DNA of 64,000 bases from NCBI RefSeq assembly GCF_019279795.1, contig NC_056730.1, positions 608,559,698 to 608,623,697 on the forward strand, in the 5' to 3' direction. The DNA is from Protopterus annectens (taxonomy: Eukaryota; Chordata; Ceratodontiformes; Protopteridae). Below are positions 35,360 through 47,536 of this stretch, one piece after another. Made by a program: the position numbers and the translations under genes. The notes under the pieces were generated by a model, which worked only from the letters and a program-made list of their open reading frames with translations, ran no database searches and was not told where the DNA came from. Each line of letters begins with the position of its first letter. The first letter of the stretch is position 1.

Positions 35360-37185
35360 ATGTTTTCATTAACCAAAAATCCTAATGGGCACAAAATCCT
35401 ATTTTCAGGGATATGTTATGAATACCGTCTCGTTAATTGACTTTCTTTCAGTCACACAGTGGGCAGATTGAGACTGACAGAAGAAAACTGAGTGCTAGAG
35501 GAGGAATCAGTTGCATTGGGTGTGGAAGAGTAAGGCTATGAACTGTTAAGAAGCTGCTTCCTGTAGACCATGGCTTCACTCCTTCAGTCTTCATTTGTCT
35601 AATGTTTGTCCTTGAGTTAGTCACTTAACCAGAGAGTGCTCTGGGGTTGGCTGGTCTGTTGAAGCACAAACCTATTAACTGTCTATGAACCTATCACAAT
35701 TATTTTTATGGAATTTAATGACTAACCTCTCTTGCGACTGGTGTAAAACTTATTCCATAACCCTGGGAGTAGATGTGTAATGTATCCCTAACCTTTTCTT
35801 TGCATTATTGACGTTTACTCCCTAAGCGGTTCACCTCAGGCACAGCCTTTCAAATAGGACTGCATCACTGTCTTGCAGAATAGGCTGAGGTCAGCACTAA
35901 GTTCCTGAAGTCTTTCTGAATAGTTTATGTTTTCCAGCTCTATGTTTTTTTATCAGGAATCATGGTACCTTTTCAGGTTCTGTCATCAGACTGTTCAAAG
36001 GCTGAAAAATGCAGTGTTGTATTCAATAGTGGCTTGGTTCTATAAGATATAAAGCAGTACAGTGATCTATCTCCCTGAAGTGTTTAAACATGACCTTTAG
36101 AATTACTTGGACAACAGAAAGCAATTCATGACTTTGGTAGAAACACACTAGTCAGTGTTTACACTGCTGTCTAGCATTTCCCCTGACTCTTTATAAATCA
36201 TGCCCAAAGGTTTATCCTATCTTTTGGAAGTGCTAGATAACTGGTGGCCCACAAATAACATTCATTCCAGTCATGGAATGTGACATCCAGAAAAAAAATA
36301 TATATATGTGTGTGTTAATTATCAACAAATGAAAATACAAATCCTTAATTTATGAATGTATACTGCATACATGTCATATGCTCTGCACTGTGGTGATGTG
36401 ATTTTTTTAATGCGAGGTCTGAGAATGGAAGTATAGGAACATCCCCCAAAATACTAAAGTAAAAGAACATGCCATGTGATACAGGTAATATTTAATGAAT
36501 AAATAAATAAGAGCAACATGATTTATTAAATACTACCCTTATCGCTGTTTGTTCTGCGAGTTTATGATGGTTAAAGTAACAATTCAGTAATGTGCAGTTA
36601 TGTTAAAATGTGATGGAAGCTGAAGGAAGGAAGCCCCTGCCCAAGAAAAGATGTCATCACTTCATGCCCTTCATAACTAGGTTGGAATGATGTGAGTATG
36701 GTATTATATGCTGTAGATTTCTACACAGCTTGGTTTTGTATATGATCCACAATTTCCAGGATCCATAGAAATATTCACAGCAAAGAAGAAATGGGTAATG
36801 GCTTCTGCTTTGCATGTAATGGCTTTGTAGATGATCTTTATTTTTTTTTATTTTTTTTTTGCAATCATAATTTATGTATTTTTTGTTTAAGTCTTATGAT
36901 GGCATGTTTATTAACATTAAAAGTAAGGTTATTACTGCTACACTAGACAAATATTATTTGTTTTACTATCATGTGCTCGACACACAGGCAATCGAGTCCA
37001 CCAGTACCTGAAAACATACAGTGAAAGTTGGAAAACCGAACACCAGTATACCCAACACAAACACCAAACCTCAAAACTCCCTACTGCTCTGGACCCAGGA
37101 ACAAATATTACCATGAGTCCTGAAGGTGGGCAAGGTTGGACAGTCAGTAATGTCATTTTTTTGACATTATAATGTTTGCAATGCG
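35360..37185. other. no recognised feature
   Basis: AT-rich with short T-runs near 36840-36860. No coding signal is supported. Confidence 0.45.
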
Positions 37186-37189
37186 GGGC

Positions 37190-38480
37190 TTATGCAGGTG
37201 GACTCAATCACCTGTGTGTTGAGTACATCATAGTAAGCCATATTTTTTATAGAGCCTTGTGTAGGACTTCAACATCTTTTATTGGAGTAAGTATTTTACC
37301 CAGTTTGCATTCACTGGCATATTAGGTTATCTATAAATCATTTTACACATATATTTCTGTGAAGACTACTCCAGATCATTGTGGAACACCACTGGCAATC
37401 CCTATTAGGGTAGACAAGTAACCCACCACCTTGACTTGTTTCTTGTTGCATAACCAGAATTTTCCCCATTTAGCTGATATTTAATGTTGTTACTTTGTCA
37501 ATAAGTCCCTTTTGTTGGATATTGTTTAATTCCTTAGCAAGGTCAAGATAAACAGTATGTATCATCATCCTTTCATTGTGTGTTGCTGTTACCTCTTCAA
37601 AGAATGCCACAAACTCAAAAGACAACCTCTCCCCTCAGCAGTCTATTACTATTCCATATCTAATAAAAGTAACTCACGTATGCGACTTCACATACACTCC
37701 ATTATGACTCCATTCATGATCTTACAAAGAACACTAGTCATTCTCATAGGTTTAAACCTGATTGAGGCTGACGTGACCCCCCCTCTCTTTGGGAATTAAT
37801 ACCACTAGAGCCTGTTATCATAGGTAAGCAATGTGCCCACGTGCTAACATTGTGTTTAGAATGACTGATAGGGTGTTACTCAGTTTTTACTGATTCTGTG
37901 TAGGAAGCCACTATGTATCTTGTCTGTTCTTGTGGCACTCAAGGTTGTAATTTTACTTGTGGTGCAGTTATTATGTCTGTGCTTATTTAAGGAAAATCTC
38001 ACCTTGTGTTTATGGCAATCTGACAGACTTACTTAAGTGATGTTTACATAACATTTGATATATCCTGTGGCTGGGCGATCACTTCATGTTCACTGGTAAC
38101 ATTACAAGTCACAGTTTTGTCCTAATATTTTCTCATCTAATTAAAAAATACATTATTGCTCTAAACCTTTTGGAGCAACCTGAGGTCATATTTAGGACTG
38201 GAAGAGCTAGTAATGACAAGCAAATTTTCTGTGCTTTAATATATACTTGTGTTTATGAATAGAATGATTTTTGAAAGCTGATTAGTACCACTTTTTTCTG
38301 TTGTATGTCTTATCAATTTTCTGCTTCCACAAAAATGTTTTTGAATTTACCTGTATATTGCTATATTTATGGTAAGCGTTCATTAATATAGAAATTAATG
38401 CAGTCCAGGAATGCATTGGCAGCAGCCAACGAAACTCATTTGGATCATTGCCAATAGCACTCCTAAATATTTTCATAAGT
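37190..38480 (-). mobile_element. CR1-like LINE fragment F (linker to RT palm)
   Basis: The linker 'INAYHKYSN'...'WKQKIDKTYNRKKWY' lies at 38282-38440, comparable to 'INKLYSRRRK' in copy D. RT 'HTVYLDLAKELNNIQQKGLI' is at about 37480-37560 and the remains of the catalytic box, 'YASECKLGKIL', near 37310. Both the 5' region and the 3' end are absent. It is more diverged than copies A-D. Confidence 0.75.
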
Positions 38481-38699
38481 CTTCATAGAGTTATAGAGTC
38501 ATGATATTTACAAGGCAAAGTCAGTCCATGGACTACAGTCACCTTATCTTTGCACATCCTCACAGAGCACCGCCTGCCTCCAGGAAACTAAAACAACTCA
38601 GACCTTGGAATGAATTTATGGGTGGGAAGCACTGTGTAGTTAACATTTCCTTTTAATATATCTTATTTATTGATGCACATTGAAGTCTTTACTTTGAGT

Positions 38700-41060
38700 G
38701 AAGTTTGTGCAGCCATTTGTTTTGTAGCAGTGTTGGAGATCAAGGGGGGGCTGAGTCCTTAACAGCAAGGAATGCTAGACATAGGTCACTCTACAGGAGT
38801 CTATGCAAAACAGAAGATAGGTATAGAGCTTCAAATCTGTCTTGCTGTCTGGGAATTTTGAGTCTGGTTACATTTTTAGTTAAGAACCTCTGGCATTTTG
38901 CCAGCTATGTGACGAGTGTGACGAGTCTTGATAGATTTGCACTATAGAGGCTATTATATTCTATAACTGGTCTGATCAGGGCAGAGTATAAAGGAATGAT
39001 AACTTACTTTAACTTGGATGAGATACCTTTAATTATTAATTTGACTAGACAGCAGGATTTCCAGACTACCTTTACTATATGGTGGTCAAAGGATAGGGGG
39101 TTGTCTACAAAGATGCCAAGACCTATGATAACTGCATCACTCTGAAGTGAGGTGCTTCTATACTATAAGCCACTGTCAACATTTGTTTCCCAGAGGTGAG
39201 AATGCTACACTTCTTTGCCTTTAATTTAAACCCATTGCTAAAACATCATTGATCAGTATAGTTGAGTCCATGTTGTAGCAACATGGTAAACGATACGGCA
39301 TGACCAACACTATCCAGACAGCAGCCTTTGACTAAATAACTTACTTATATGTCAGGATTAGCAGTTTGGAGATCTGAGAAGTACCTGTTGGCCAGAAGGT
39401 ATCTTAGTACTGACCCCTGTGTAATACCATTGGTCATCCTTTTGCTTTCTGTGATGGGACCTCCTACTTTTACTGTGTGGATTCTACTTGTTAAAGATTT
39501 TGCTATCCATCTTACAAAGCAAGAGTCTACATTTAGGTCTTTAAGATTGTTTACACTTCCAGCATGGGGAGCAGTATTATAAACCATTCTCCACTACAGT
39601 TATGTTGAACGAACTGCATGGTCAGTATCAACAGTTTCACTGACTTTTTTGAAGAAATGTACTAAATTAAGCATGTGTTATCTCCCTTTTACAAAAATGT
39701 ATTGCTACAAATCAAAAGCAACAATGTTTCTTATTTAAGACCTGATTAATTCAGACTTAGTACTTTCCATTGCTTTGCAAATTAGGCTTGTTAGGCAGAT
39801 GGGTCTATAATAAATAGGATCTGATGTTCTGTCTCCTTTATGGATTGCTTAAGCTGAACAGTTTTAGGAGTAGTTCAGTGAGAGCGTGTTTGATGCTGTT
39901 CACTAAGCAAACATGTAGATTGTCAGAGGCTACAGATGGGGTACTTTTAGCTTTTGAAAGTGTAGTTATGAAATGTTCTATAATAATCATGGTGGAAGAA
40001 AGGACTCAGGAATTTGTGGAACTTCAATTATTGCCTGTGGCATGAAAATGACATTAAATTTCTCTACAAGTATATTAACAACAGGCCAGATTCATTAACA
40101 CCTACATTAAGTGTACACTAATTGTACACAATCAGTATTCAAGAATATCCCTACCACATTTTTGTGCTTTCTAGTCACTCAGAAAGATTACACTAAGTCT
40201 ACATCTAGTCTATACTTTGTAGTACACTTTATGAATCCCTCTCAGTATTTTAAGGCTGCAAGAAAGCCAGTATGAAAACTAAAATTAAGAGGAAGAAGTA
40301 TGAGTTATGCTTGTGTTGTCTGTTTACTCAGAATGGTATACACTTAGTGTAGGCATTAATGAATCCCAGGAAATATCTTTAAAATTGGAATAGGTAATGA
40401 CATTATGAATTAATCCAGAGCATTGCTGTGTGTTATTTCGTAGTTGTCTGATATAGTTAAAGGATTTATGGTTATCCCTGGATTCAGTTTTTAATTTTAA
40501 TTTGTGTTTTATTTTGATATTCTTTATGGCAGCTTTCAGACTATTACTCATTCTTTGATAGTCATTAAGCTGGATAGACTTTGATTTATTGTTGGCCTTA
40601 ATTATTCCTTTTTTATCACTGAGTTTATAACTTATGGAGTTTTACCAGGCTGACTTATTGTTACATTTCCCAGTAATCTTGGTTTTGTTTGGCACTTCTT
40701 GGTTCACACTGTTTGCTAGAGGGAATTAAAATTCATTGGCATAATTTACAGCTGAGCTACATGGGGGCTGGAAATCTTGTAAATGAATTTTGAGAGTTCA
40801 TCATGTACTTTTAATAGATTTATATTTTTAAAGTACTTGAATTTAAATGTATGCACTGTGATGAGTTTAGATGTCCTAAAGGAAAAGTTTACATATTTTA
40901 TGAGCAATGAGGATACTGTATATATGTAGTGTGATGGTAGTGAAGATGAACTCTAGCAGATTTTCAATTATAGTGAGCTGGTTAACTGTTTGCTTAAGGA
41001 AGTTAACATTTGTTAAGTCAAAGAAATTTTAGGAATACCCAGATTTTGTGGAATATGTGC
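38700..41060 (-). mobile_element. CR1-like LINE copy E (divergent subfamily, 5' truncated)
   Basis: The endonuclease C-terminal part is visible near 40930-41050 ('FFDLTNVNFLKQTVN', 'ENLLEF'). The linker 'ESRDNHKSFNYIRQLRNNTQ' is at 40324-40551, and RT 'APHAGSVNNLKDLNVDSCFV' and 'NGITQGSVLRYLLANRYFSD' at 39345-39587. The C-terminal region runs to about 38700. It has many stops. The subfamily differs from A-D at most positions outside the motifs. The 3' end of the Tx1/L1-like element begins a few hundred bases beyond its 5' end. Confidence 0.8.
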
Positions 41061-41299
41061 TCTATTTAATCAGTAAAAGGCTGAAGTTTATCAAAAAGCT
41101 ATTTTTTACTAAGGGTTATTTCAATAAACAGATTTTTGTTGTTATTCTTGATGAAGGGGTCAAAGGATCCATGTAACACACTTAAATGTATACACCTATT
41201 TTAATTTTTGTCTTATCTGTCATTAGATATACCCTCTATGTGTTGTTTTTCAAAGGTTTTAATTTGTTTTTCTGTCTCTTTTTTTTCTCAACTTTTTTT

Positions 41300-44200
41300 A
41301 ATTTTCAGTTAAAATAACATTTACATACTATTTTTAAATATCATTTTAAACAACTATATACAATATTTACAATAGCCTGACTTTCAATTATATACACTGT
41401 ATGTTATTAAATATATAATTAACAGATCAGTTATCAGACATACAATATTGATTATTGCAGAGTGTCCAACAAAGATATAACTTTCTTCCAAGGATTATTT
41501 ACCAATGGCCTGGGATAGATTTGTAGTTCTTTGATTTTTATTTCCATCGATGCAAATGTCTCCAGTAAAGTGTAGAATTCTTCCAAGGTCGGGGTATATT
41601 TGAATTCCACCTTCTGGTTACGCATTTCCTAGATACAGCAAGTATTGTCCATAACAAATACACATTTGTCTTATTCAGGTAGGAACCTTCATTTACATTT
41701 AGTATAATCAATGCTTTAGTTAAGGTAAAGGATTCATTAAATAAAGCTTGTAAAAAATGATTGATTCCATTCCAATATGATTTCATTTTATTACATTCAT
41801 AAAAAATATGAATCCAATCTGCTTATGTGACTTTTCACACTTCCAGCAAAAAACATTTGTAGTAGTACTGATCTTTTTAATTCTATCTGGTGTTAAAAAT
41901 GCTCTATGTAAGTATTTCCCCATTAAATATTTTCCAGTACTGTGTGTTAGAGGTCTAATTAACTGATAGTAAGATGTTAGTTTTAATTTCTTCTGAAAAC
42001 TGTCATGACTGACCTTTTGTTAAGAACTGCCAGTATGATGGCTTGGAAATTGTTTTATATGTTATTAACTCTTTATATAGATTTGAAATGGATTTTTTCT
42101 TTTCACAACTATTATATATAAATTCATACAGAAAATATATTAGCTCTGGGATATCTTTAAATGAGGAATTATTAATGAATCCACATAAATCATGAGTGTA
42201 TGTTAGAATGCTTTGTAAGGTTAACCAGTCCTGTGTTGGAATATTGTAAGCAGTTTTTAATCATATGTATATCTAAAACATTTAATTTATTTACACATTG
42301 AAACCAGCATAAGAATCCATTTTGTTCCCAGGAGGTTATTGTTTCCCTATATATTTTGTGAGGAAAGTTCTTAGTGATGGTAAATGGGGTTAAAAGGTCA
42401 AATCAAAGTTTTAGATCTATGTTTGCATTGATAAGTTTCCTAAAGGAATTGATGTAATGATCGCTCAGTGTTGTTTTAGAAGGTTTTGTTATATTATATT
42501 GCATACTTATGCAAGTATGCACCAGGGTTTGTTTGATTTGTCTACTATTAAAATGTTTTTAACAGATTAAATTCATTTGTTAATATAGCCATTGTTAATT
42601 CTTTCCAGTTAGCAAAATAATTTGGGTTTATCCAGTCTATTGTAGTTTTAAACACATATGCTTTTATATATGTTTCTATTTCTGGGAAGTTAAATCCTCC
42701 TTGTTTTAAGGTTCTAATATGATGAGTTAAAGCTACTCTGATCTTTTTGGGATACCATAAACATTTTATTAAAACTAGTTTATTTCTTTAAGAATGCATC
42801 TTTCAGGAATTAATTGTATTGCTAATGCTACATATAGTATTTTTGGCAATAAGACCATTTTTATTAATTGCAATCTGTCTTCAAAAGTTAATATAATTTT
42901 GTTCCACTTTTCTATATATAGTTTTATTGTTGCAATAATGTTTTTATAATTTGTTAATATTGTTTCTTTTATATTTTTGTATAACACTATTCCTAAATAA
43001 TTTAGTGTAAGTTCTTGTTATCTGTAACTTGTAGTTCTTTTTTCTTATTTAAGAATAGAAATTTTGATTTTGATCTATTAAAGTGTAGACCTGAAATCTT
43101 ATAAAAATGTCTCCATTACTTCTTCTAGCTCTCCTAATGACTCTCTGGAGTTTGATAGAGTTAATAAAATATCATCAGCAAAAAAGCATTATTTTAGATA
43201 TGTACTGGTCATAGACTTCTGTTCCTTTTATTCTTGGATTATTGTATATTATTTCTGCAAGTATTTCTATAACCAAAGCAAATAAAATAGGAACAAGGGG
43301 GCATCCTTGTTTAGTACCTTTCATTATATGGATAGATTCTGAGGTGAAAGGACCTCATTTAATATAGGCTAAGTTATTAATATATATGTTTTTTAGTAAT
43401 AAGATGAAGGGAGGAGGAATTTCAAATAATGCTAAAGTTTTAAATAGTTATTCCCAGTTGAGGGAATCAAATGCTTTTTCTATGTCTAATGTAATTACGA
43501 GTGTTTCCCTATCTTCTTTATTCACATAATCTATAAGAGTAAGTATCCTTTTAATATTATCATGTGTGTACCTGTTATATAAAAATCCAGTTTGAGCATT
43601 ATTACTTGTCTTTGAAAGTGAGATTTTCATTCTGTTAGCTAGGATTGGCATGAATATTTGTGATCATTATTCAGTAATGATATAGGTCTGTATGAGGTGC
43701 AAAGGTCTGATAGTTTATTATCTTCTAGAATTGGTGTTATGAGAGAATATTTCCATGAGGGTGGTATTTTTGCTTCTGACTGGACTTTTAGCAATGTTTT
43801 ATGAAAAAGGGAGATTACTGTTGATGGGAAGAGTTTGTAAATTTCAGTAATTATACCATCTATCCCTGGAGCTTTGTTAGATTTACTTTCTTTAATCTTG
43901 TCAACAATTTCTTTATAGGATATAGGTTTTTGTAGGTCTAGTTGTACGTTTTCTGGATTTTGTTTTATATTGATAAGGTTTGTATCTAAGTTTATTTGGT
44001 TGGTATCTAAATCTTCTTTTTTGAAGTGTTCCATATACTGGAACCAAAATGCTTCAAGGATGTCTCCTATATCTGATACTTTTTTCCCTTTCTTTTCATG
44101 ATATATACTACTAATGTTATTTGCTTTAGACTGTATTTTAATTCTTGTAGATAAGTTATGTAGATATCTGGAGGAGGTGGCTAATGAGTTTATTTTTAAT

Positions 44201-45480
44201 TTTCCAAGGCTAGACAAGTTTTGTGTGTTAGAATTTCATTATATTTTTTATTTAATTCCTCTATTTATTTTTTGACTTCTGGACAGTTCTGTTTTTTTTT
44301 TAGATTTTGCTGTCAAGAGTCTGGTTTGCAAGTCTAATGATTCAGATTCCCACTCTCTAACTTTGTTTTTGTACCAACTAAGGGTCTTACCAATTAAATA
44401 TGTTTTTAATGTGTCCCAAACCATAACTCTACTGATTTCTGTTGTATTATTAATTTCAAGAAATAATTGTAGTTCTGACAACATCCAGGGTCTGAATTCT
44501 TTAATTTTCGTGATATATGATGGAATTCTAGTTGAGAGGATTAAAGGTTTAAACTCTATTTGGAGCTTCATTATCAGAGAGTCATGCTCTGAGGAGGGGC
44601 ATGGAACTATTGAGAAGTTGAGGATTTTTGTATGTAAATCTTGAACTACGAATAATTTGTCTATTCTGGTTTTTGTTCCAAATCTATGGTCTTTATGGGA
44701 AAATAATAAGGATTTATCATATTTTACTTTAAAAGGGTCTATTAAATGAAATGAATCAATCCATCTTTTTAAGGATTTTGATATAGTTGCTATGCGAAAA
44801 GACTTCTTGGTGGTTTCAGAAGCTTCTAAGGTACAATTAAAGTCTCCTCCCAGTATAAGATATCCTTTATAATTATTGGAAATAAAATCTAGGTGTTTTT
44901 TAACTGTTCCTGCTCCAATTCCTGTGAACTAATATAGATTAGCTAAGGTCCATATTCTGTTATTAAATTTAATTATAACAAACTCTAGTAGACCTTCTTT
45001 TTCTTCATATTTATAAATAACTTTTGGAGTGGTTATGTTTTTCTTCCAGACAATTGATACTCCTTTTGTCTTTGTTCTATAGGAGGATTGAGCTAAGACT
45101 GTATAGTCCTTAGGGTTCTAAATAAAGCTATCATTAGTCTTAAAATGCATTTCCTGGAGAAATACTAATTGTGCCTTATTTAGATTTAAATATTTTAGTA
45201 AGTTTGGTCTTTTATTTACATTATTTAAGCCATTAGTATTTAATGATAAGAATGTTAAATCCATTTCAAGTTATTGTTGGAAGAAACATTTTGCTCCTTT
45301 TTTTTATTTTGATTATAGTAGTTATACCATATTCTCTGATAACATTGAATATTATTTTTATGTGTATAAACGTGGGAGTGTAATTTAATGTCCTTTCTTC
45401 TTTAAATACAAGTAGGATACAATTCTGGTCAGACTTTAAAAAAGTACTTCTATAAAACATTAATTATAAAGTATCAAATA
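41300..45480 (-). mobile_element. Tx1/L1-like LINE, ~4 kb, inactivated
   Basis: A long, strongly A-rich (sense strand) LINE with an AP endonuclease and an L1-type reverse transcriptase. The ORF2 start codon is at 45262-45264. A 64-codon frame just upstream (45266-45460) could be the end of ORF1 or 5' UTR; I cannot decide. The 3' limit is set approximately where ORF2 similarity ends. No target duplication was identified. Confidence 0.88.
41480..45264 (-). pseudogene. Tx1/L1-like ORF2: AP endonuclease plus reverse transcriptase, frameshifted
   Basis: From ATG at 45264 the frame reads 'MDLTFLSLNTNGLNNVNKRP', 'VFLQEMHFK', a stop, 'YRTKTKGVSIVWKKN', then 'ILGGDFNCTLEASETTKKSF' and 'SSEHDSLIMKL'. 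The N, E, GDFN and SxHD landmarks of AP endonucleases are all present. The RT contains 'SKSNKAPGIDGIITEIYK' and 'YRPISLLNNDHK' (43639-44217), then 'ANRMKISLSKTSNNAQTGFL' and 'LDIEKAFDSLNWE' (43448-43651). 'TKQGCPLVPILFALVIEIL' follows, then an FADDILL catalytic box at about 43165-43190, reached only through a one-base frameshift in a T-run. The thumb region has 'LQLIKMVLLPKILYV' (42775-42987), and the C-terminus lies at 41538-41786. Numerous stops make it non-functional. Confidence 0.9.
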
Positions 45481-45528
45481 CAAGTAAATATTAATTTCCC
45501 ATTAAACATGGAATGAAAGGCATTCCTA

Positions 45529-45560
45529 ATCCAATAGATAAAGATAGATCTATTGGATTA
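45529..45560. repeat. short palindrome
   Basis: 'aatccaatagat' and 'atctattggatt' are inverted around a short centre. It is probably a hairpin near the 5' end of the LINE. Confidence 0.6.
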
Positions 45561-45919
45561 TCACTCATAGCTTTAACCAACAATATCAACTGAGCTCCAT
45601 ATGTTAAATTATTACATGGAGAATTTTCTTAAAAGAGATATGAAATTCTATATTATTCTATTATTATTCTATAGCATTTTATATATCAGGATGGAATGTT
45701 AGTAGTGTAAACAATTATTATATTGACTTAGAAAATATCCAATATTTAAACTGAAAAGAGTGGTGGTATGAAAAACTCCAATCTAAAATGCCAAAAAATC
45801 CAAGAAGAAGAGCGGAGAGTGGGAATTGTTGCCTGAAGACACTGTTTTATTCAAACCACTTTGAACTCCAACATAAAACGTAACACACGCTACACTAAAA
45901 CATTAACGCTCTTAACACA

Positions 45920-45953
45920 CGCGTTTTTGTCTGCAGGATCAGACTTCATCAGA
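45920..45953 (-). ncRNA. degenerate hammerhead-ribozyme-like core (insertion 2)
   Basis: Minus strand: CTGATGA, A, a 5-bp stem II (GTCTG/CAGAC) with a 6-nt loop, then CAAAA in place of GAAA, then CGCG. The altered core predicts loss of cleavage. Confidence 0.55.
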
Positions 45954-46221
45954 TGAGCCATAAAGATAATACATCCCTTTTATAACCTACCCAATAAATC
46001 AATTAGTGTCCATGAATTAAGATATTTGTCAATACCAATTTTCCAACTTACATATACATTTGTATATCTATTCAGAAAATGTCACTTCCCTAACCCCTAT
46101 AAAAACACAGTTCTTACTTTGTATATATTTTATGAGTTACCCTTCTAAAAACAATTTTATTACTATACATATTTAAAAATAGTAGCTAAATTATGTATAG
46201 GATAGTAAATATGATGTTAGA

Positions 46222-46235
46222 CTGCCCTCTGGTGG
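46222..46235 (-). promoter_or_regulatory. CTCF-motif match inside Penelope-type insertion
   Basis: The minus strand reads CCACCAGAGGGCAG, agreeing at every position with the commonly cited 14-base CTCF core. It lies about 15 bp inside the insertion boundary. A motif match alone does not show binding. Confidence 0.5.
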
Positions 46236-46863
46236 AAGTTCATATTATTGAATATCCAATATTTAGTTACCCTTAAGAGATCCCAAACATGTCAGATATG
46301 TCATTTTGGATAAATTAAATCAACAGAGGAGCATACACTAAACAAGCCAACAACAAATAGATTATTACTAAAATAATTTGACTAAAAGGACTCTGTAGGA
46401 GATAATGAGTGATTACCAATGAAATATGAATTTACTGTAGGTGTGCTGTCTTCCTTTACTTTCTCATTCTTCAGCTCACCAACTTCAACTTACACTTTTG
46501 AAAAGACATGACTTATCAGTGGTATCCTGACTCAGAGTAGAGGCGCCGTACATTCTAGTGTGCAGTGCTTTTACATATTTATAGATTTATAAAGCAGAGT
46601 CTAAGAATGAACTATAATCACCCTGATAATTCCCACCCTGCATAGGGCACCTCCTGCTTCCAGAATGGGTAATCACATCAGGTCTAAAATAAATGTGTAG
46701 GTACCCATATGGTAATCAAGACTTACCTTGTGTAAGTATTAATCAGATAGTGTTTAGAGCATCTTAGAGACTTCTCAGGGCAGTTAGAATACTTTTAAGC
46801 CTCTCCTCCCTTGACCAAAAACAGAGATTTCCCTTCCCTTTCTTTCCCTTGTTTTAAATCAGT

Positions 46864-47089
46864 ACTAATAAAAGAAATTCAATGCTCTCCGGTTCAATTC
46901 TCAGCTAGAGCATCTTCTGCGTCGAGACATGCGTGAATGGGCATACCTTCGTTGAAGGTTATGCATCAGGGCTGGCAACTCGGCATGTAAAAATCTATCT
47001 GCCAATCATTAGCGGACCGGAGTTCTGCTGTGGTGACCCCTAACCGGGAAAAGCCAAAAGACGCAACAACAACTAATAAAAGAAATTCA
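46864..47089 (+). mobile_element. SINE with 18-bp target duplication
   Basis: ACTAATAAAAGAAATTCA occurs at 46864-46881 and 47072-47089 and brackets a 190-bp insert. The insert has a B-box-like 'GGTTCAATTCTC' near its 5' end and ends 'gtgacccctaaccgggaaaa' plus 'gccaaaagacgcaacaaca', a tail of the type seen in many fish and amphibian LINE-mobilised SINEs. A clear A-box is not visible, so the 5' end may be slightly truncated. The 18-bp exact target duplication indicates a relatively young insertion. Confidence 0.85.
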
Positions 47090-47536
47090 GCAAACATAGG
47101 TAAACAGAAATAACATTTAGTAGTCCATCTTGTACATGACTCACAATCCATTAAACAAGTCAGTGACTAACATCACTTTAGTAAACATTACAAAGACAAA
47201 TTAGAAATAATTTCCTAGCTCTTTAAATTTTCTGATAAAGCAAAAAGTTAGCAATAAGCTATTTTAACTAAAAGTTTAAAGTATTTCAATTTTTCCTTGC
47301 ATGTATACATTTCTACTTATATTGTATTGTCAATAGCTCTTTGAAATCTGTACTTCACGTCTTCAAATCATTCCTTTTTCAATTAAGGTTTTGTTTTGTC
47401 AAAACGGCAACAATATTTCAAGAGCACAATTAATATTTAGACTGATGTTTCAAATAAATAACTTGTCAGTTGCCAATTGAGTTAGTTTAGAATGTATGGT
47501 TAGTGCAAATATAGCACGTTGCAAAACTAATATGTA

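Larger units (their letters stand above)
45734..46265 (-). mobile_element. Penelope-type terminal insertion 2, with 15-bp target duplication
   Basis: The 15-mer AATATCCAATATTTA flanks a 502-bp insert (45734-45748 and 46251-46265). On the minus strand the insert contains CTGATGA (45947-45953), a stem-loop GUCUG...CAGAC, then CAAAAACGCGT where an intact hammerhead would have GAAAC. TTGAATAAAACAG follows further on. The layout matches Penelope pseudo-LTR hammerheads, with a one-base change in the GAAA core. No coding sequence is retained. The end near 46222-46235 carries a CTCF-like motif. Confidence 0.7.
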
